From assembly GCA_019746225.1 (NCBI GenBank), contig JAIESE010000001.1, positions 62,001 to 126,000 of the forward strand: a stretch of 64,000 nt of DNA, given 5' to 3'. A program made the position numbers and the translations under genes. Position 1 is the stretch's first letter. Each line of letters starts with the position of its first letter. Under the pieces are notes generated by a model. It searched no databases. It saw only the letters and a program-made list of their open reading frames with translations, and was not told the origin of the DNA. Below, one piece after another: positions 1 through 8,729 of the stretch. The stretch comes from Alphaproteobacteria bacterium. Lineage in GTDB: Bacteria; Pseudomonadota; Alphaproteobacteria; Paracaedibacterales; VGCI01.

Positions 1-2
1 CT

Positions 3-1562
3 TTTTGTGATTGCCTTACCAGTTTCAAAGGCGATTTCCCAACCCTCGTGTTCTTAGAGTTGAATTGTTGTTCTAATCTCACGGATATTGAATTTCAACC
101 AAAAAGAGTTATTTTGGAAAGCAGAAGTGATGACCCTTATCCTGGAAATGCTCTTGAAATTCTCCATATCAGGGAGAATGAACTTCTGCGTAAACTAATC
201 CTTAGAAGTAAAACTCTAAAATCAATAGACATGTATTTTACGGTTGGCATAACCGATTCTATTCTCGAGAAGGTAGCCTCACAATGTCCCAGCCTAGAAA
301 CCATAGCTTGTGACAAGTGTCCACAACTTGCCTACCCTATCCTTCGCAAGACAGCACCTTTACTCAAACAAAGCTCACTTGACGAGGAAACTTTGGGACT
401 TCTTTCTACAAATATGGACCGTCAGAAGGAATTCTCGTTAACTTTAGGCCGAATCCATAATCTCCCACCAGAAGCCCTTTTGCAGCTTTCCTTCCTCACA
501 ACCTTAAATTTACCAGGAAGCCATATCACGGATGAGATCGCTCTCATATTGTCACAACATCATGCAATCACTGATCTCAATCTTTCCAACAATGGCATTA
601 CCTCAACTGGCGCCCAAGCGTTGTTTCAAAATGCTTCTTTCTTTATAGTAGACCTATCCAACAACAATATTAGAAGAATAGGGAATTTTGGGGAGGAATC
701 AGTTATCAACACTCTCAACGTATCAGGAAACAAAATCGACGATGATGGGCTTGAAGGGTTCGGGACAGTCTCGAAAGTCACGTACTTAAATTTATCAAAT
801 AATATGATTCAAAACCCAAAACCCTTATGGTCCAATAAACAAATCAGAGAATTAGACATAAGTAACAATAGAGTTGGTGATGCTGGTGCTCAAACTTTAT
901 CAACGGGAGACTTCCATTTACTAAATTTATCGGATAATCAAGTAGGGCCTGAGGGCGCCAAGTTCTTAGGCCAAGGTTCTAAAAAACTCCAAACTCTCAT
1001 ATTAAGAAACAACAAGGTCACCAAATATGGCGCCGGGTGGTTTGAACGCAACACCAACATCCTGTTCCTCGACCTAGACAATAATGCTATTGAAGACTTT
1101 GGGACTGCTCAAATCGCCAGAAACAGAACCCTCACCAAGTTATTTTTAAGAAGAAATGGCATCACAAGCTTAGGGGTAAGAGAGTTTGAGCTTAACACAG
1201 TGCTCCAAATCTTGACCTTAGGATCAAATAACATAGATGATGATGGGGCAGATCCCTTGTCAAGGAACACGACTCTTCAACTTTTAGATCTCAGCAATAA
1301 CAAGCTCACGAGCTCTGGGGCCAACAAGTTTGTGCTGAACACAAGCTTGAAAACCCTTGTTCTGCAAAATAATAATCTGGATGAAGAGGCTGTCATCATG
1401 TTAGCTGGGAACCCGTCTCTTCGATTCTTATATTTATCCGGGAATAGAAATATCAAACCCAATCACGCCAAACACTTAACCAAATCTGCAAACAAAAACC
1501 TCCAAGAAGCAAAACTTGTCTTAGCGGGGGTCTTTGACGGTACCAAGATTGGGTTGGATTGA
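3..1562 (+). CDS. Leucine-rich-repeat protein, 5' end outside window
   Basis: The reading frame is open from base 3, so the gene begins upstream; a GTG at 48 is probably not the start, because the codons before it (ending FKGDFPTLVFLEL) match the equivalent LRR segment of the next gene (FAGKFSTLRTLKL). The visible part is almost entirely LRRs of the ribonuclease-inhibitor type, with LxxLxLxxNxIxxxGA units repeated from about residue 165 to the end. Such LRRs form a curved protein-binding surface and are common in secreted effectors of intracellular bacteria. No enzymatic domain is visible. The stop codon overlaps the region before the downstream paralog, suggesting one transcript. Target and export route cannot be read from this fragment. 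Confidence 0.85.
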   Translation, partial: FCDCLTSFKGDFPTLVFLELNCCSNLTDIEFQPKRVILESRSDDPYPGNALEILHIRENELLRKLILRSKTLKSIDMYFTVGITDSILEKVASQCPSLETIACDKCPQLAYPILRKTAPLLKQSSLDEETLGLLSTNMDRQKEFSLTLGRIHNLPPEALLQLSFLTTLNLPGSHITDEIALILSQHHAITDLNLSNNGITSTGAQALFQNASFFIVDLSNNNIRRIGNFGEESVINTLNVSGNKIDDDGLEGFGTVSKVTYLNLSNNMIQNPKPLWSNKQIRELDISNNRVGDAGAQTLSTGDFHLLNLSDNQVGPEGAKFLGQGSKKLQTLILRNNKVTKYGAGWFERNTNILFLDLDNNAIEDFGTAQIARNRTLTKLFLRRNGITSLGVREFELNTVLQILTLGSNNIDDDGADPLSRNTTLQLLDLSNNKLTSSGANKFVLNTSLKTLVLQNNNLDEEAVIMLAGNPSLRFLYLSGNRNIKPNHAKHLTKSANKNLQEAKLVLAGVFDGTKIGLD

Positions 1563-1567
1563 CTCAA

Positions 1568-3790
1568 ATGAAGACCTTACCATACATTCTGTTCATTGCC
1601 CTCATCTTCTCTCTAAATATCATGGAGGGTAGCTGCATGGAGGGGATTGATCTTGAAAGTCTCGGCTTTGTGATAGAAAATAAACCCCCGCCTCGTAAAA
1701 ATAAACCATCAAGATTAAGTCTACAAAGCGGCTTTGAGGATTGGCACTCAGGGGATGAAGAAATTCCTAAAGGTTATTTTGATGACAAGGGACACCCTGG
1801 ACAATTGATGAAGAATGGGGATCCAGCAAGCGAAGCCGTTTATGATTCCAAAGACTATTCTAGTGGCGTTGAAATCGAAGTTACCTCAGAAGATACAATT
1901 GCAGGGGAACAACTCCTAGGGGATGTTCAAGGGGATGTTCAAGGGGATGTTCAAGAAGAGGAAGTTTGGGTCGGGGTTTCCTTCCTTGATGATGAAGCTG
2001 TGGGTACTCGCCCTCCAACCCCTGACCAGAAGGCAGACGCCCCCCTTACGGACATCGAAGATTTGGGTTTGATTAATGAGGACATTCAAACGAAACCGAC
2101 TGCATTGGAAGAGTTTTTCAAGGGATTTAACTGGCAACAACCAAAGGATAGCAAAGGGAGATTAAGAGCCTTAAGCCCTGAACTCCGAACGAAAATGATC
2201 GGTATTTTACAAGGCCAATACACGAATCAGTTGAGCTTAAACTATTGCGATACTCTTGACCCAAAGCTGTTTCGTCAATTTCACATCAGATATATAACTC
2301 ACCTCACCCTCCAAGGATGCCCCTGGGTTAACGGCAAAATGGTTGCTGAATTACCTGAGCAATGCACGGGTCTCTACTACTTTGATGGCTCCCGTTGTTA
2401 TAATTTAGAGAGATTTGCAGGGAAATTTTCCACCTTGAGAACCCTAAAGCTCAATGGCTGTTTCACCTTAAAGGAAGTAACGGTAAAAGCAGAAAAACCC
2501 CCCGTGGAGCTTATGAGAAAGCAAAGGCGGCTACTCTCTATTAAATACAAAAGGAAGAAGGATAACATGGAACTGGAGAGCGCCCGGGAGGAGTATGGTC
2601 TCAAACACGTCGAACTGAAAGAAAATGGAGCCTTAGAAAAATTTTCATTAGAGACCAATTCTTTAAGAACAGCTCTATTTGATTACACCCCTCTCGTCGC
2701 CGATCCAATACTCGACACCTTTGCAAAAACATGCCCAGATCTTGAAACGCTTTCCTGCGATAAATGCCCTGGCGTGGCCCACCCTGACCTTCGCAAATTA
2801 TTTCCCCGCCTCGTTCAGTCTTCACTTGGCAATAATCTCGGAGAAGTCCTCAACAGACTTCAGAATGGAAAACTATTCTATTTAGCATTTTCTCATCTCA
2901 TGCCGCCTGCGATCAGGTCTCTTCCAATTTTTACGGGCCTCACTACTTTGATTGTTGAAAACAGTCACATGTCAGATGAAGGAGCGACGCTCATCTCAAC
3001 ACTGCCAGACCTTAATGAAGTGGATCTATCTAACAACAGCATAGGACCCGAGGGTGCTCGCAGCTTGTTTCGGCATTCCAAAATCACTGTTCTGACCTTA
3101 AATGGAAACAATGTCGGTAACCAAGGACTCTTATGGTTTAATCCGAATGTAACCATTCGCACCCTTAGTGTCGCAAGAAACGGTATTGGTAATGAGGGAT
3201 TGTATGGACTGCTTGCCTCTCAAATAGAGGATATAGACCTATCCTCCAACCAGATCACTGACGTTGGGGCGAATATTCTAAGACATATGGCCGTCGTCAA
3301 CACCTTAAACCTATCCCATAATCGTATTGGAGATAGTGGGGCTTGCGGGATATCAAAAATGCCCCATTTGCGTCACCTCATCCTGAAAAACTGCCAAATC
3401 GAGCCTGAGGGGGCCTGCTGGTTTAATCAATGTGCTAAACTTATTTTCCTTGATTTACGAAATAATAATGCCGGTGACAATGGCGCACTCGCGATCTCAA
3501 GAAGCAATAGCATCGTCTCCCTTGATCTTGGGCGGAATGGCGTCACATCAAAAGGGGTTTCTCAACTAAGTGCTAAATTAAAATTCCTAAGGCTAAAGCA
3601 TAATATGATCGATGATGAGGGGGCGAAAATACTGGCTGGAAACGAAACCCTGAATGCTCTATCTCTGGGTGACAACCCAATTGGAGAAGGGGGATATCTT
3701 GCTTTCAAAACATCTCCTAACGACAACTTGAGAATGCTCTATAAACACCAGAAACAAGAAAATACTCTCGAGGCACTTGGTAACGAATAA
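1568..3790 (+). CDS. Secreted leucine-rich-repeat protein, paralog of upstream gene
   Basis: 740-residue protein starting with a likely Sec signal peptide (MKTLPYILFIALIFSLN). ATG 1568 is preferred over TTG 1559, which overlaps the previous stop; no clear Shine-Dalgarno precedes either. The order is a disordered acidic N-terminal region to about residue 180, a short GDVQ tandem repeat near residue 120, an F-box-like or cysteine-containing LRR region, a lysine-rich insertion near residue 320, and ribonuclease-inhibitor-type LRRs to the C-terminus. It shares segments with the upstream gene (for example SQCPSLETIACDKCPQLA versus KTCPDLETLSCDKCPGVA), so the pair is a tandem duplication. Probable role is host-protein binding; this is inferred from the fold class only. 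Confidence 0.85.
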   Translation: MKTLPYILFIALIFSLNIMEGSCMEGIDLESLGFVIENKPPPRKNKPSRLSLQSGFEDWHSGDEEIPKGYFDDKGHPGQLMKNGDPASEAVYDSKDYSSGVEIEVTSEDTIAGEQLLGDVQGDVQGDVQEEEVWVGVSFLDDEAVGTRPPTPDQKADAPLTDIEDLGLINEDIQTKPTALEEFFKGFNWQQPKDSKGRLRALSPELRTKMIGILQGQYTNQLSLNYCDTLDPKLFRQFHIRYITHLTLQGCPWVNGKMVAELPEQCTGLYYFDGSRCYNLERFAGKFSTLRTLKLNGCFTLKEVTVKAEKPPVELMRKQRRLLSIKYKRKKDNMELESAREEYGLKHVELKENGALEKFSLETNSLRTALFDYTPLVADPILDTFAKTCPDLETLSCDKCPGVAHPDLRKLFPRLVQSSLGNNLGEVLNRLQNGKLFYLAFSHLMPPAIRSLPIFTGLTTLIVENSHMSDEGATLISTLPDLNEVDLSNNSIGPEGARSLFRHSKITVLTLNGNNVGNQGLLWFNPNVTIRTLSVARNGIGNEGLYGLLASQIEDIDLSSNQITDVGANILRHMAVVNTLNLSHNRIGDSGACGISKMPHLRHLILKNCQIEPEGACWFNQCAKLIFLDLRNNNAGDNGALAISRSNSIVSLDLGRNGVTSKGVSQLSAKLKFLRLKHNMIDDEGAKILAGNETLNALSLGDNPIGEGGYLAFKTSPNDNLRMLYKHQKQENTLEALGNE
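1919..1954 (+). repeat. 12-bp tandem repeat, three copies, in-frame
   Basis: GGGGATGTTCAA occurs three times back to back and encodes GDVQ x3 inside the disordered N-terminal part of the LRR protein. Being a multiple of three, copy-number change by slippage would not shift the frame. Confidence 0.9.
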
Positions 3791-3814
3791 ACACCAAAAC
3801 GTCAGGAGAAATCC

Positions 3815-3847
3815 TTGACAGGGGCGTGAAAATGCGGTAGGTATGGT
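3815..3847 (+). promoter_or_regulatory. Possible rpmJ promoter
   Basis: A perfect -35 hexamer TTGACA lies at 3815-3820, about 55 bases before rpmJ. The -10 element is unclear; TAGGTA at the 17-base spacing is poor and TATGGT at 3842 is too distant. Only the -35 box is well supported. Confidence 0.35.
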
Positions 3848-3875
3848 TAAATTAATTTTTTAAGGACTTTCTGTT

Positions 3876-4001
3876 ATGAAAATCGCAAACTCTCTCAAAA
3901 CATTGAAATCCCGCCATAAGGCGTGCAAAATCGTTCGTCGTCGCGGACGGGTTTATGTTATTAACAAGCAAGCGCCGCGCTTTAAAGCCCGCCAAGGTTA
4001 A
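3876..4001 (+). CDS. rpmJ: 50S ribosomal protein L36 (bL36)
   Basis: 41-residue basic protein beginning [18 protein letters not shown] and ending RFKARQG, the pattern of alphaproteobacterial bL36. It is of the zinc-independent (C-minus) type: only one of the zinc-ligand cysteines remains (Cys17). bL36 sits in the large ribosomal subunit near the peptidyl-transferase region. A Shine-Dalgarno AAGGA lies 9 bases before the ATG. It stands alone, with a hairpin terminator 5 bases after the stop codon, so it is a monocistronic unit. Confidence 0.96.
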   Translation: MKIANSLKTLKSRHKACKIVRRRGRVYVINKQAPRFKARQG

Positions 4002-4006
4002 TAAAT

Positions 4007-4034
4007 AAAGGGTAGTATAAACATCTACCCTTTT
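4007..4034 (+). terminator. Rho-independent terminator of rpmJ
   Basis: Perfect 9-bp stem AAAGGGTAG / CTACCCTTT with a 9-base loop, followed by a short T run, immediately after rpmJ. Confidence 0.75.
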
Positions 4035-4137
4035 CACTCCTCTTTATCCTTTACTTATTTTTATTCAACCTCTTGTATTTTATACCTTTCTCCTGATACC
4101 CTTAAATTAATTATAATTTTATTGTATTGAGAACTTT

Positions 4138-4863
4138 ATGACTCTCGTCGGCCTCTCCTTTCTTGCAGGTGCCTTTACCCTTTTCAATCCTTGTGCTTTC
4201 CCTTTGATTCCAGTCCTCATTTCCAGCACATGGCAACGCCACCGGTCAGGTCCTCTTGCCTTAATCGTTGGTCTTTGCCTTACCTTCACAATTATGGGGT
4301 TTGCTCTTGCCACTACCCATACGGTTGTCGGGATTGAAATTAAGAAGCTGCGTCTCATTTCGGTCCTTCTTCTCCTCATCATTGGAATCGTCTTGAGCCA
4401 ACAATCCCTCCAAATTTTCTTATTGAAGCATGGCAAACCTTTGGCTTTGAAAGCTCGAAAAACCTTCTATCCTCCCCATTTAAAAGAGCTTCCCCTTGAG
4501 AAGCTCGCCATTAACTTTCTCATTGGTGCCCTTATCGGATTTATTTGGTTTCCCTGCGCCGGCCCTACCCTATCCCTGGCCCTCACCTTAGCAGGAAGAG
4601 GGGACCATTTTGGTCAGGCTACCTTGTTGATGACGGTTTTTGCGTTGGGCGTGACGACCCCACTGTTAGGCCTCTCCTACCTATCCAAAAAATATTTAAA
4701 GAAGAAAAAGCTTCTAAAACGGGGATATTCGGGACGTAAATGGCTTGGATATTCACTAATTGTTATTAGTTTTTTGATATTAATTGGAAGTGACAAGGCC
4801 GTTGAGACTTGGTTAGTCAGCCACAGCCCTCAATGGCTCTTGAACCTGACGACGAAATACTAG
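4138..4863 (+). CDS. CcdA/DsbD-like cytochrome c biogenesis transmembrane protein
   Basis: 241-residue inner-membrane protein with about six hydrophobic segments. It belongs to the CcdA / DsbD transmembrane family, which carries electrons from cytoplasmic thioredoxin across the membrane to periplasmic thiol-disulfide proteins, for example for cytochrome c maturation. The two family signatures each keep their cysteine next to a proline: NPCAFP near residue 19 and FPCAGP near residue 140. Length fits the family. No Shine-Dalgarno is evident. The next gene starts 12 bases after the stop, so they may be co-transcribed although functionally unrelated. The exact partner (CcmG-like or other) is not in the window. 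Confidence 0.85.
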   Translation: MTLVGLSFLAGAFTLFNPCAFPLIPVLISSTWQRHRSGPLALIVGLCLTFTIMGFALATTHTVVGIEIKKLRLISVLLLLIIGIVLSQQSLQIFLLKHGKPLALKARKTFYPPHLKELPLEKLAINFLIGALIGFIWFPCAGPTLSLALTLAGRGDHFGQATLLMTVFALGVTTPLLGLSYLSKKYLKKKKLLKRGYSGRKWLGYSLIVISFLILIGSDKAVETWLVSHSPQWLLNLTTKY

Positions 4864-4875
4864 GAGGCATGGATA

Positions 4876-5490
4876 ATGGAGATGATTATATTTCTAAATG
4901 GTGTCGCAACATCTGGAAAAACATCTATTATCAACGAATTACAGAAGATTTCCCCCTCCCCTATTATGAAGCTTGGGGTCGATAACTTTTTGGATATGAT
5001 GCCATCAGATTATTATGGATGGGGTGAAAAAGCAAAAGACGGTATCCAATTTGTTCGAGAAGAAGATGAAGGAGGCCCCATTACCCGTGTCTATAACGGG
5101 GATTTTGGACGCGCTGTTCTCCACACCATTCCTCCCGTTATTGCGAAGATGGCGTCTCGCGGCTTAAACATAGCCTGTGACGAGGTCATATTCCATGATT
5201 ATTACTTAAAGGAATACACAAAAGCCTTCAAGGGCTTAAAAGCTTATTGCATTGGGATTCATTGCGATTTAGAAGAATTGATTCGTCGCGAACAAAAAAG
5301 GGGGGGGTACAGCCTTGGCCTTGGACGTGACCAAATCAATAGAGTTCATGGGCCCACTCGATTTTATGATCTTGAAATCAATACAACACATACGCCCTCC
5401 AAAGCATGTGCGCAGCAAATTCTTGAATTTATTCAAGCAAATCCTGACCCTCAAGGGTTCAAGAAACTCGAGGCCGCATTTGGTGTTTAA
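4876..5490 (+). CDS. Chloramphenicol phosphotransferase-like kinase
   Basis: 204-residue P-loop kinase of the chloramphenicol 3-O-phosphotransferase (CPT) family. The Walker A motif GVATSGKTS lies at residues 9-17 and the catalytic aspartate is probably Asp36 in KLGVDNF, matching the GVD motif of CPT. A strong AGGAGG is placed 8 bases before ATG 4876. Members in non-producers often phosphorylate unknown small molecules, so drug resistance should not be assumed. It follows the CcdA gene by 12 bases, likely as an operon. Confidence 0.82.
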   Translation: MEMIIFLNGVATSGKTSIINELQKISPSPIMKLGVDNFLDMMPSDYYGWGEKAKDGIQFVREEDEGGPITRVYNGDFGRAVLHTIPPVIAKMASRGLNIACDEVIFHDYYLKEYTKAFKGLKAYCIGIHCDLEELIRREQKRGGYSLGLGRDQINRVHGPTRFYDLEINTTHTPSKACAQQILEFIQANPDPQGFKKLEAAFGV

Positions 5491-5626
5491 AGTTAATAGA
5501 GAATTATGTTCAAAAATCTCCTACTTTTTATGAATCAAACCTGGACAAACCCTGAGAATTATTTTCTAATGTAAATAGGGATGATAATGAAAATAAGGGC
5601 CCATCAATGGAGAACCTAACACACTC

Positions 5627-6856
5627 ATGACCTACTTTAGATTATTAATTTGCTTAATTGTATTTGCTTGTCTCAATACGACTTTGTCTTTAACACGAAG
5701 GTATGCAGCTATTGTCATCGACGCTCACTCTGGCAAAGTTTTGGACGAAGAGGACGCCGATAAAACCTGCCATCCCGCCTCATTGACAAAAATGATGACC
5801 TTATACATGGTATTTGAAGCCCTAAAATCTGGCCGCATCACTATGAATACCCGAGTCCCTATATCTTCCCATGCTGCGCGCCAGAGTCCATCTAAATTGG
5901 GATTGCGCCCAGGATCGTCCGTTACCGTTGAAACCATCATAAAGGCCTTAACCACAAAATCAGCCAATGACTGTGCGGCAGCCATTGCAGAATACCTTGG
6001 GGGAAGTGAATCCAACTTCGCAAGTCAAATGACCCGCAAAGCACGCGCTCTCAAAATGCCTAACACAATTTTTAAAAATGCCTCCGGCTTGCCCAATCCC
6101 AACCAAATCACGACCGCTCGTGATATGGCAACGCTTGGTCGCTCTCTTTATCTGCACTTTCCCAAGGATTACCACCATTTTCGCCTCAAAGCTTTCCACT
6201 TTCGGGGCATCGTTCACCGAAATCATAACCATTTACTTAATCGTAATGGAAAAGACGCATTCAAAATCGATGGATTTAAAACGGGCTACATTGCCGCCTC
6301 TGGCTTCAATTTAGCCGCGTCTGCCGTCCTGACTGGAGAAGATAATAAACCTCGAAGACTCATTACTGTTGTTTTAGGGGGACCCAACCGCCACTGGCGG
6401 GATCGCCGCGTTCTAGAATTGTTTGATAGCAATTTTAGAAGGATCGGCATCGGACGTGGGGCGACAAAAGTCAGTATCGCAAAGGAAGACGATGAGGATG
6501 ACTCAGAAGTAACTGAGTTTTTGAAAGAAGAAAGAGAAGCGCCCAAAAGTCCCCTTCGCCCGATCGCTGTGAGCTGGCCTCCGCCTTCTTCTCAACCGTC
6601 GGTTAAGAAAGCTAGCGCATCAGATTTGTGGGCTGTTCAAATGGGAACTTATAACTCCCGTGAAGAAGCTAGGCATATCGCAACAAAAGCTTTGCGAATC
6701 TTAAAGTCGGGGGAAGTTTCTACGCCGAAAGTATCCAAAGGCAGAAAATCGTCCTATGGAGCACGACTTTTCGGGATTTCACGGGAAGAAGCAACAACAG
6801 TGTGCAAAAGATATGCCCCTAAGGGCAAGGAATGCCGTGTTCTGGCGGCTAACTGA
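5627..6856 (+). CDS. D-alanyl-D-alanine carboxypeptidase with C-terminal SPOR domain
   Basis: 409-residue penicillin-binding protein of the DacA/PBP5-6 type, trimming the terminal D-Ala of peptidoglycan pentapeptides in the periplasm. An N-terminal signal peptide covers about residues 1-21. The three active-site motifs are intact: SLTK (Ser52, Lys55), SAN (112-114) and KTG (218-220). The C-terminus carries a SPOR domain (about 334-406, WAVQMGTYNSREEA), which binds denuded septal glycan and may localise the enzyme to the division site. This architecture is common in Alphaproteobacteria. Its presence implies that a peptidoglycan wall is retained. Confidence 0.93.
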   Translation: MTYFRLLICLIVFACLNTTLSLTRRYAAIVIDAHSGKVLDEEDADKTCHPASLTKMMTLYMVFEALKSGRITMNTRVPISSHAARQSPSKLGLRPGSSVTVETIIKALTTKSANDCAAAIAEYLGGSESNFASQMTRKARALKMPNTIFKNASGLPNPNQITTARDMATLGRSLYLHFPKDYHHFRLKAFHFRGIVHRNHNHLLNRNGKDAFKIDGFKTGYIAASGFNLAASAVLTGEDNKPRRLITVVLGGPNRHWRDRRVLELFDSNFRRIGIGRGATKVSIAKEDDEDDSEVTEFLKEEREAPKSPLRPIAVSWPPPSSQPSVKKASASDLWAVQMGTYNSREEARHIATKALRILKSGEVSTPKVSKGRKSSYGARLFGISREEATTVCKRYAPKGKECRVLAAN

Positions 6857-6870
6857 GACCTTTTAGACCT

Positions 6871-7314
6871 CTAGGCAACTTGCTCCACAACGGCAAGGTT
6901 CTGCTCTCTTGACTTCATTTTCAATAAGGAAATCAAGGACCGATTGGCCTCAGGCATGGGGTATTCATCCATATCTTCCGGCCTTACCCATTCAAGTCCA
7001 CCTTGCCCTTCTCGAGCCGTAGGGATCCCTGTCCATCTTGAGCAAGTATACACCAACAAGATGATATGGAATTCACTGTAAGTCATACTCACAAAAGTAT
7101 AGGGTTTAAAGGCAGTGGAACAAGCAACGACGCCGATTTCTTCATGCAATTCTCTCACCAAGGCCTGCTCAGGGGTCTCGCCCGCATCTATCTTTCCCCC
7201 AGGAACCTCCCAAAGAAAAGGCATTTTCTTATTCGCAGGTCGTTGGGCCAAGAGGTAACGCCCAGCCTCATCTTGCATCAGGGCGCCAACTACATAAATT
7301 ACCGGTAGAGTCAT
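6871..7314 (-). CDS. mutT: Nudix hydrolase, MutT-like (8-oxo-dGTP diphosphatase)
   Basis: 147-residue Nudix protein with the complete Nudix box, GGKIDAGETPEQALVRELHE followed by EIGV. MutT removes 8-oxo-dGTP from the nucleotide pool and prevents transversions. ATG 7314 is chosen because AGGAA lies 6 bases upstream; a longer start would run into the terminator hairpin of the neighbouring gene. In many Alphaproteobacteria a parvulin gene, argJ and mutT lie together opposite secA; here argJ is missing between the parvulin gene and mutT. Assignment to MutT rather than another Nudix subfamily is from similarity and context. Confidence 0.85.
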   Translation of the reverse strand: MTLPVIYVVGALMQDEAGRYLLAQRPANKKMPFLWEVPGGKIDAGETPEQALVRELHEEIGVVACSTAFKPYTFVSMTYSEFHIILLVYTCSRWTGIPTAREGQGGLEWVRPEDMDEYPMPEANRSLISLLKMKSREQNLAVVEQVA

Positions 7315-7326
7315 GTGAATTCCTAT

Positions 7327-7355
7327 AAAAAAAGCCCCCAAATAGTGGGGGCTTT
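7327..7355 (-). terminator. Rho-independent terminator of the parvulin gene
   Basis: A 10-bp stem (AAAGCCCCCA / TGGGGGCTTT) with a 5-base loop, followed on the minus strand by a seven-base T run. It lies between the parvulin stop and the mutT start, separating their transcripts. Confidence 0.9.
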
Positions 7356-7373
7356 ATTAATTCTTGACAACGG

Positions 7374-8390
7374 TTAGGCTGCTGGTGCTGCCTTTGTCGT
7401 TTCAACTTTAGAAGCATCAACCTTTGGAGCGTCAGCTTTTGGGGCTTCCAGTGGCTTACCATCCATGCCAAAAAGCTCAATCTTTGCTTTGCCTTCAAAC
7501 TCTTTAATCGCTTCTTTGGCAAACTTAGAACCAACGGCTGATTTCAACTCACCCTTAACGGCTTCAAACGGTGGGAATGTAGCCGCGCGCTTGTCTTTTA
7601 CCATTAGGATATTGTAAGTTGTTACCTTCTTATTGGCATCACTTGGATCTGGCATCGATATTTCAACAACATTTTGCACGATTGTTGCTTTAGCAGCATT
7701 CTTAACTTTATCCCGGAATGCTTCAGGTAACTCGCCCAAACGAACATAGCCCAAGTTTCCATCTGGAATCTTGTTCATAGATTCTTTATTGGCAACTTCA
7801 GCAAACTTAGAGACACCTATTTTCTTCAACTCTTTCAACACATTTTCGGCCTTTGTTTTGTCCGTCAATGTAATCATGCTGATGTCATATTCATCTTCTT
7901 TTGGTGCAGATTTCTTCACGTCCTCATAAGCTTTTTTCAGCTCATCATCCGTTGCTCTCTTATCAATTTCTTTATCAAGGAACAACTTCTGCAAGACGCC
8001 CTTTTGACATTCACCAACCATTTTTTGGTAGTCAGGATCATTTTTAATGCCAGACTGTTCTGCGTAGTAAGAAATGATCTTCTCTGTCACAACACTCTTA
8101 AGAAGCAAAGGAAAAATATCTTTAAAGGGGGCGCTTTGAAGTTGAGGAGGCAACAATTTCAATTTGCCCTTTACTTCGCCGTAGGTAACTTCAAGTGTTT
8201 TGCCATCGACTACGGCTTTTCCAACAACCGTACTGTCAGCTGGTTCTGCAGCCGCAGGAGCTGCTGGCGCTTGAGATGTTGTATCTGTAGACGCAGCAGC
8301 CGCCCATAATGGCATCGGTACAGCTGAGACCAAGGCAAGGGATAATACTCCAACTCTGGAGGTGATTTTGGAAGAGATAAATGATTTCAT
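7374..8390 (-). CDS. Periplasmic parvulin-type peptidyl-prolyl isomerase / foldase
   Basis: 338-residue exported protein with a signal peptide ending near residue 33 (PLWAAAAS). The middle (about 150-265) is a PpiC-type rotamase domain, flanked by helical SurA/PrsA-like chaperone regions. It should help fold outer-membrane and periplasmic proteins after Sec export. The C-terminus is a low-complexity A/K/P/D tail (repeated APKVDA, SKVET). It is divergent from secA, fitting a shared theme of secretion and folding, and is followed by a strong terminator. Confidence 0.85.
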   Translation of the reverse strand: MKSFISSKITSRVGVLSLALVSAVPMPLWAAAASTDTTSQAPAAPAAAEPADSTVVGKAVVDGKTLEVTYGEVKGKLKLLPPQLQSAPFKDIFPLLLKSVVTEKIISYYAEQSGIKNDPDYQKMVGECQKGVLQKLFLDKEIDKRATDDELKKAYEDVKKSAPKEDEYDISMITLTDKTKAENVLKELKKIGVSKFAEVANKESMNKIPDGNLGYVRLGELPEAFRDKVKNAAKATIVQNVVEISMPDPSDANKKVTTYNILMVKDKRAATFPPFEAVKGELKSAVGSKFAKEAIKEFEGKAKIELFGMDGKPLEAPKADAPKVDASKVETTKAAPAA

Positions 8391-8729
8391 GTAACCGATT
8401 TCCTTATAAATAAATGTAACAACTCAAAATTCAATGGTAACTGACTCTATTATAAGCCATAAAGATATTACTGAAAAGAGTGCTGAAACCCGCACAAACG
8501 TCAGGAAACAGGACAACCTTGGCAGCAAATACATATATGACTATACCAGGCAATTAAAAATTATATAACACAATGGCCCCATATCGGGCTATAACCATTG
8601 AGTCTTTTATAAAATAGAATTAGAATGAACGCAAGATGTCATGTGATCGCTGGAAACAGAGTCCTTAAAAATGTTATAAGGAAACACCCTGACTTTTGAG
8701 AATATAACAAAAATTAAATTGAGGCGAGT
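8391..8729. other. Divergent intergenic region between parvulin gene and secA
   Basis: 339 bases without a gene. It must hold promoters for both directions, but no pair of good -35/-10 boxes could be picked by eye. No RNA gene or repeat recognised. Confidence 0.5.

Noticed and set aside
1919..1954. CRISPR-like repeat
   Set aside because: Units are contiguous 12-mers without spacers and lie inside a coding frame.
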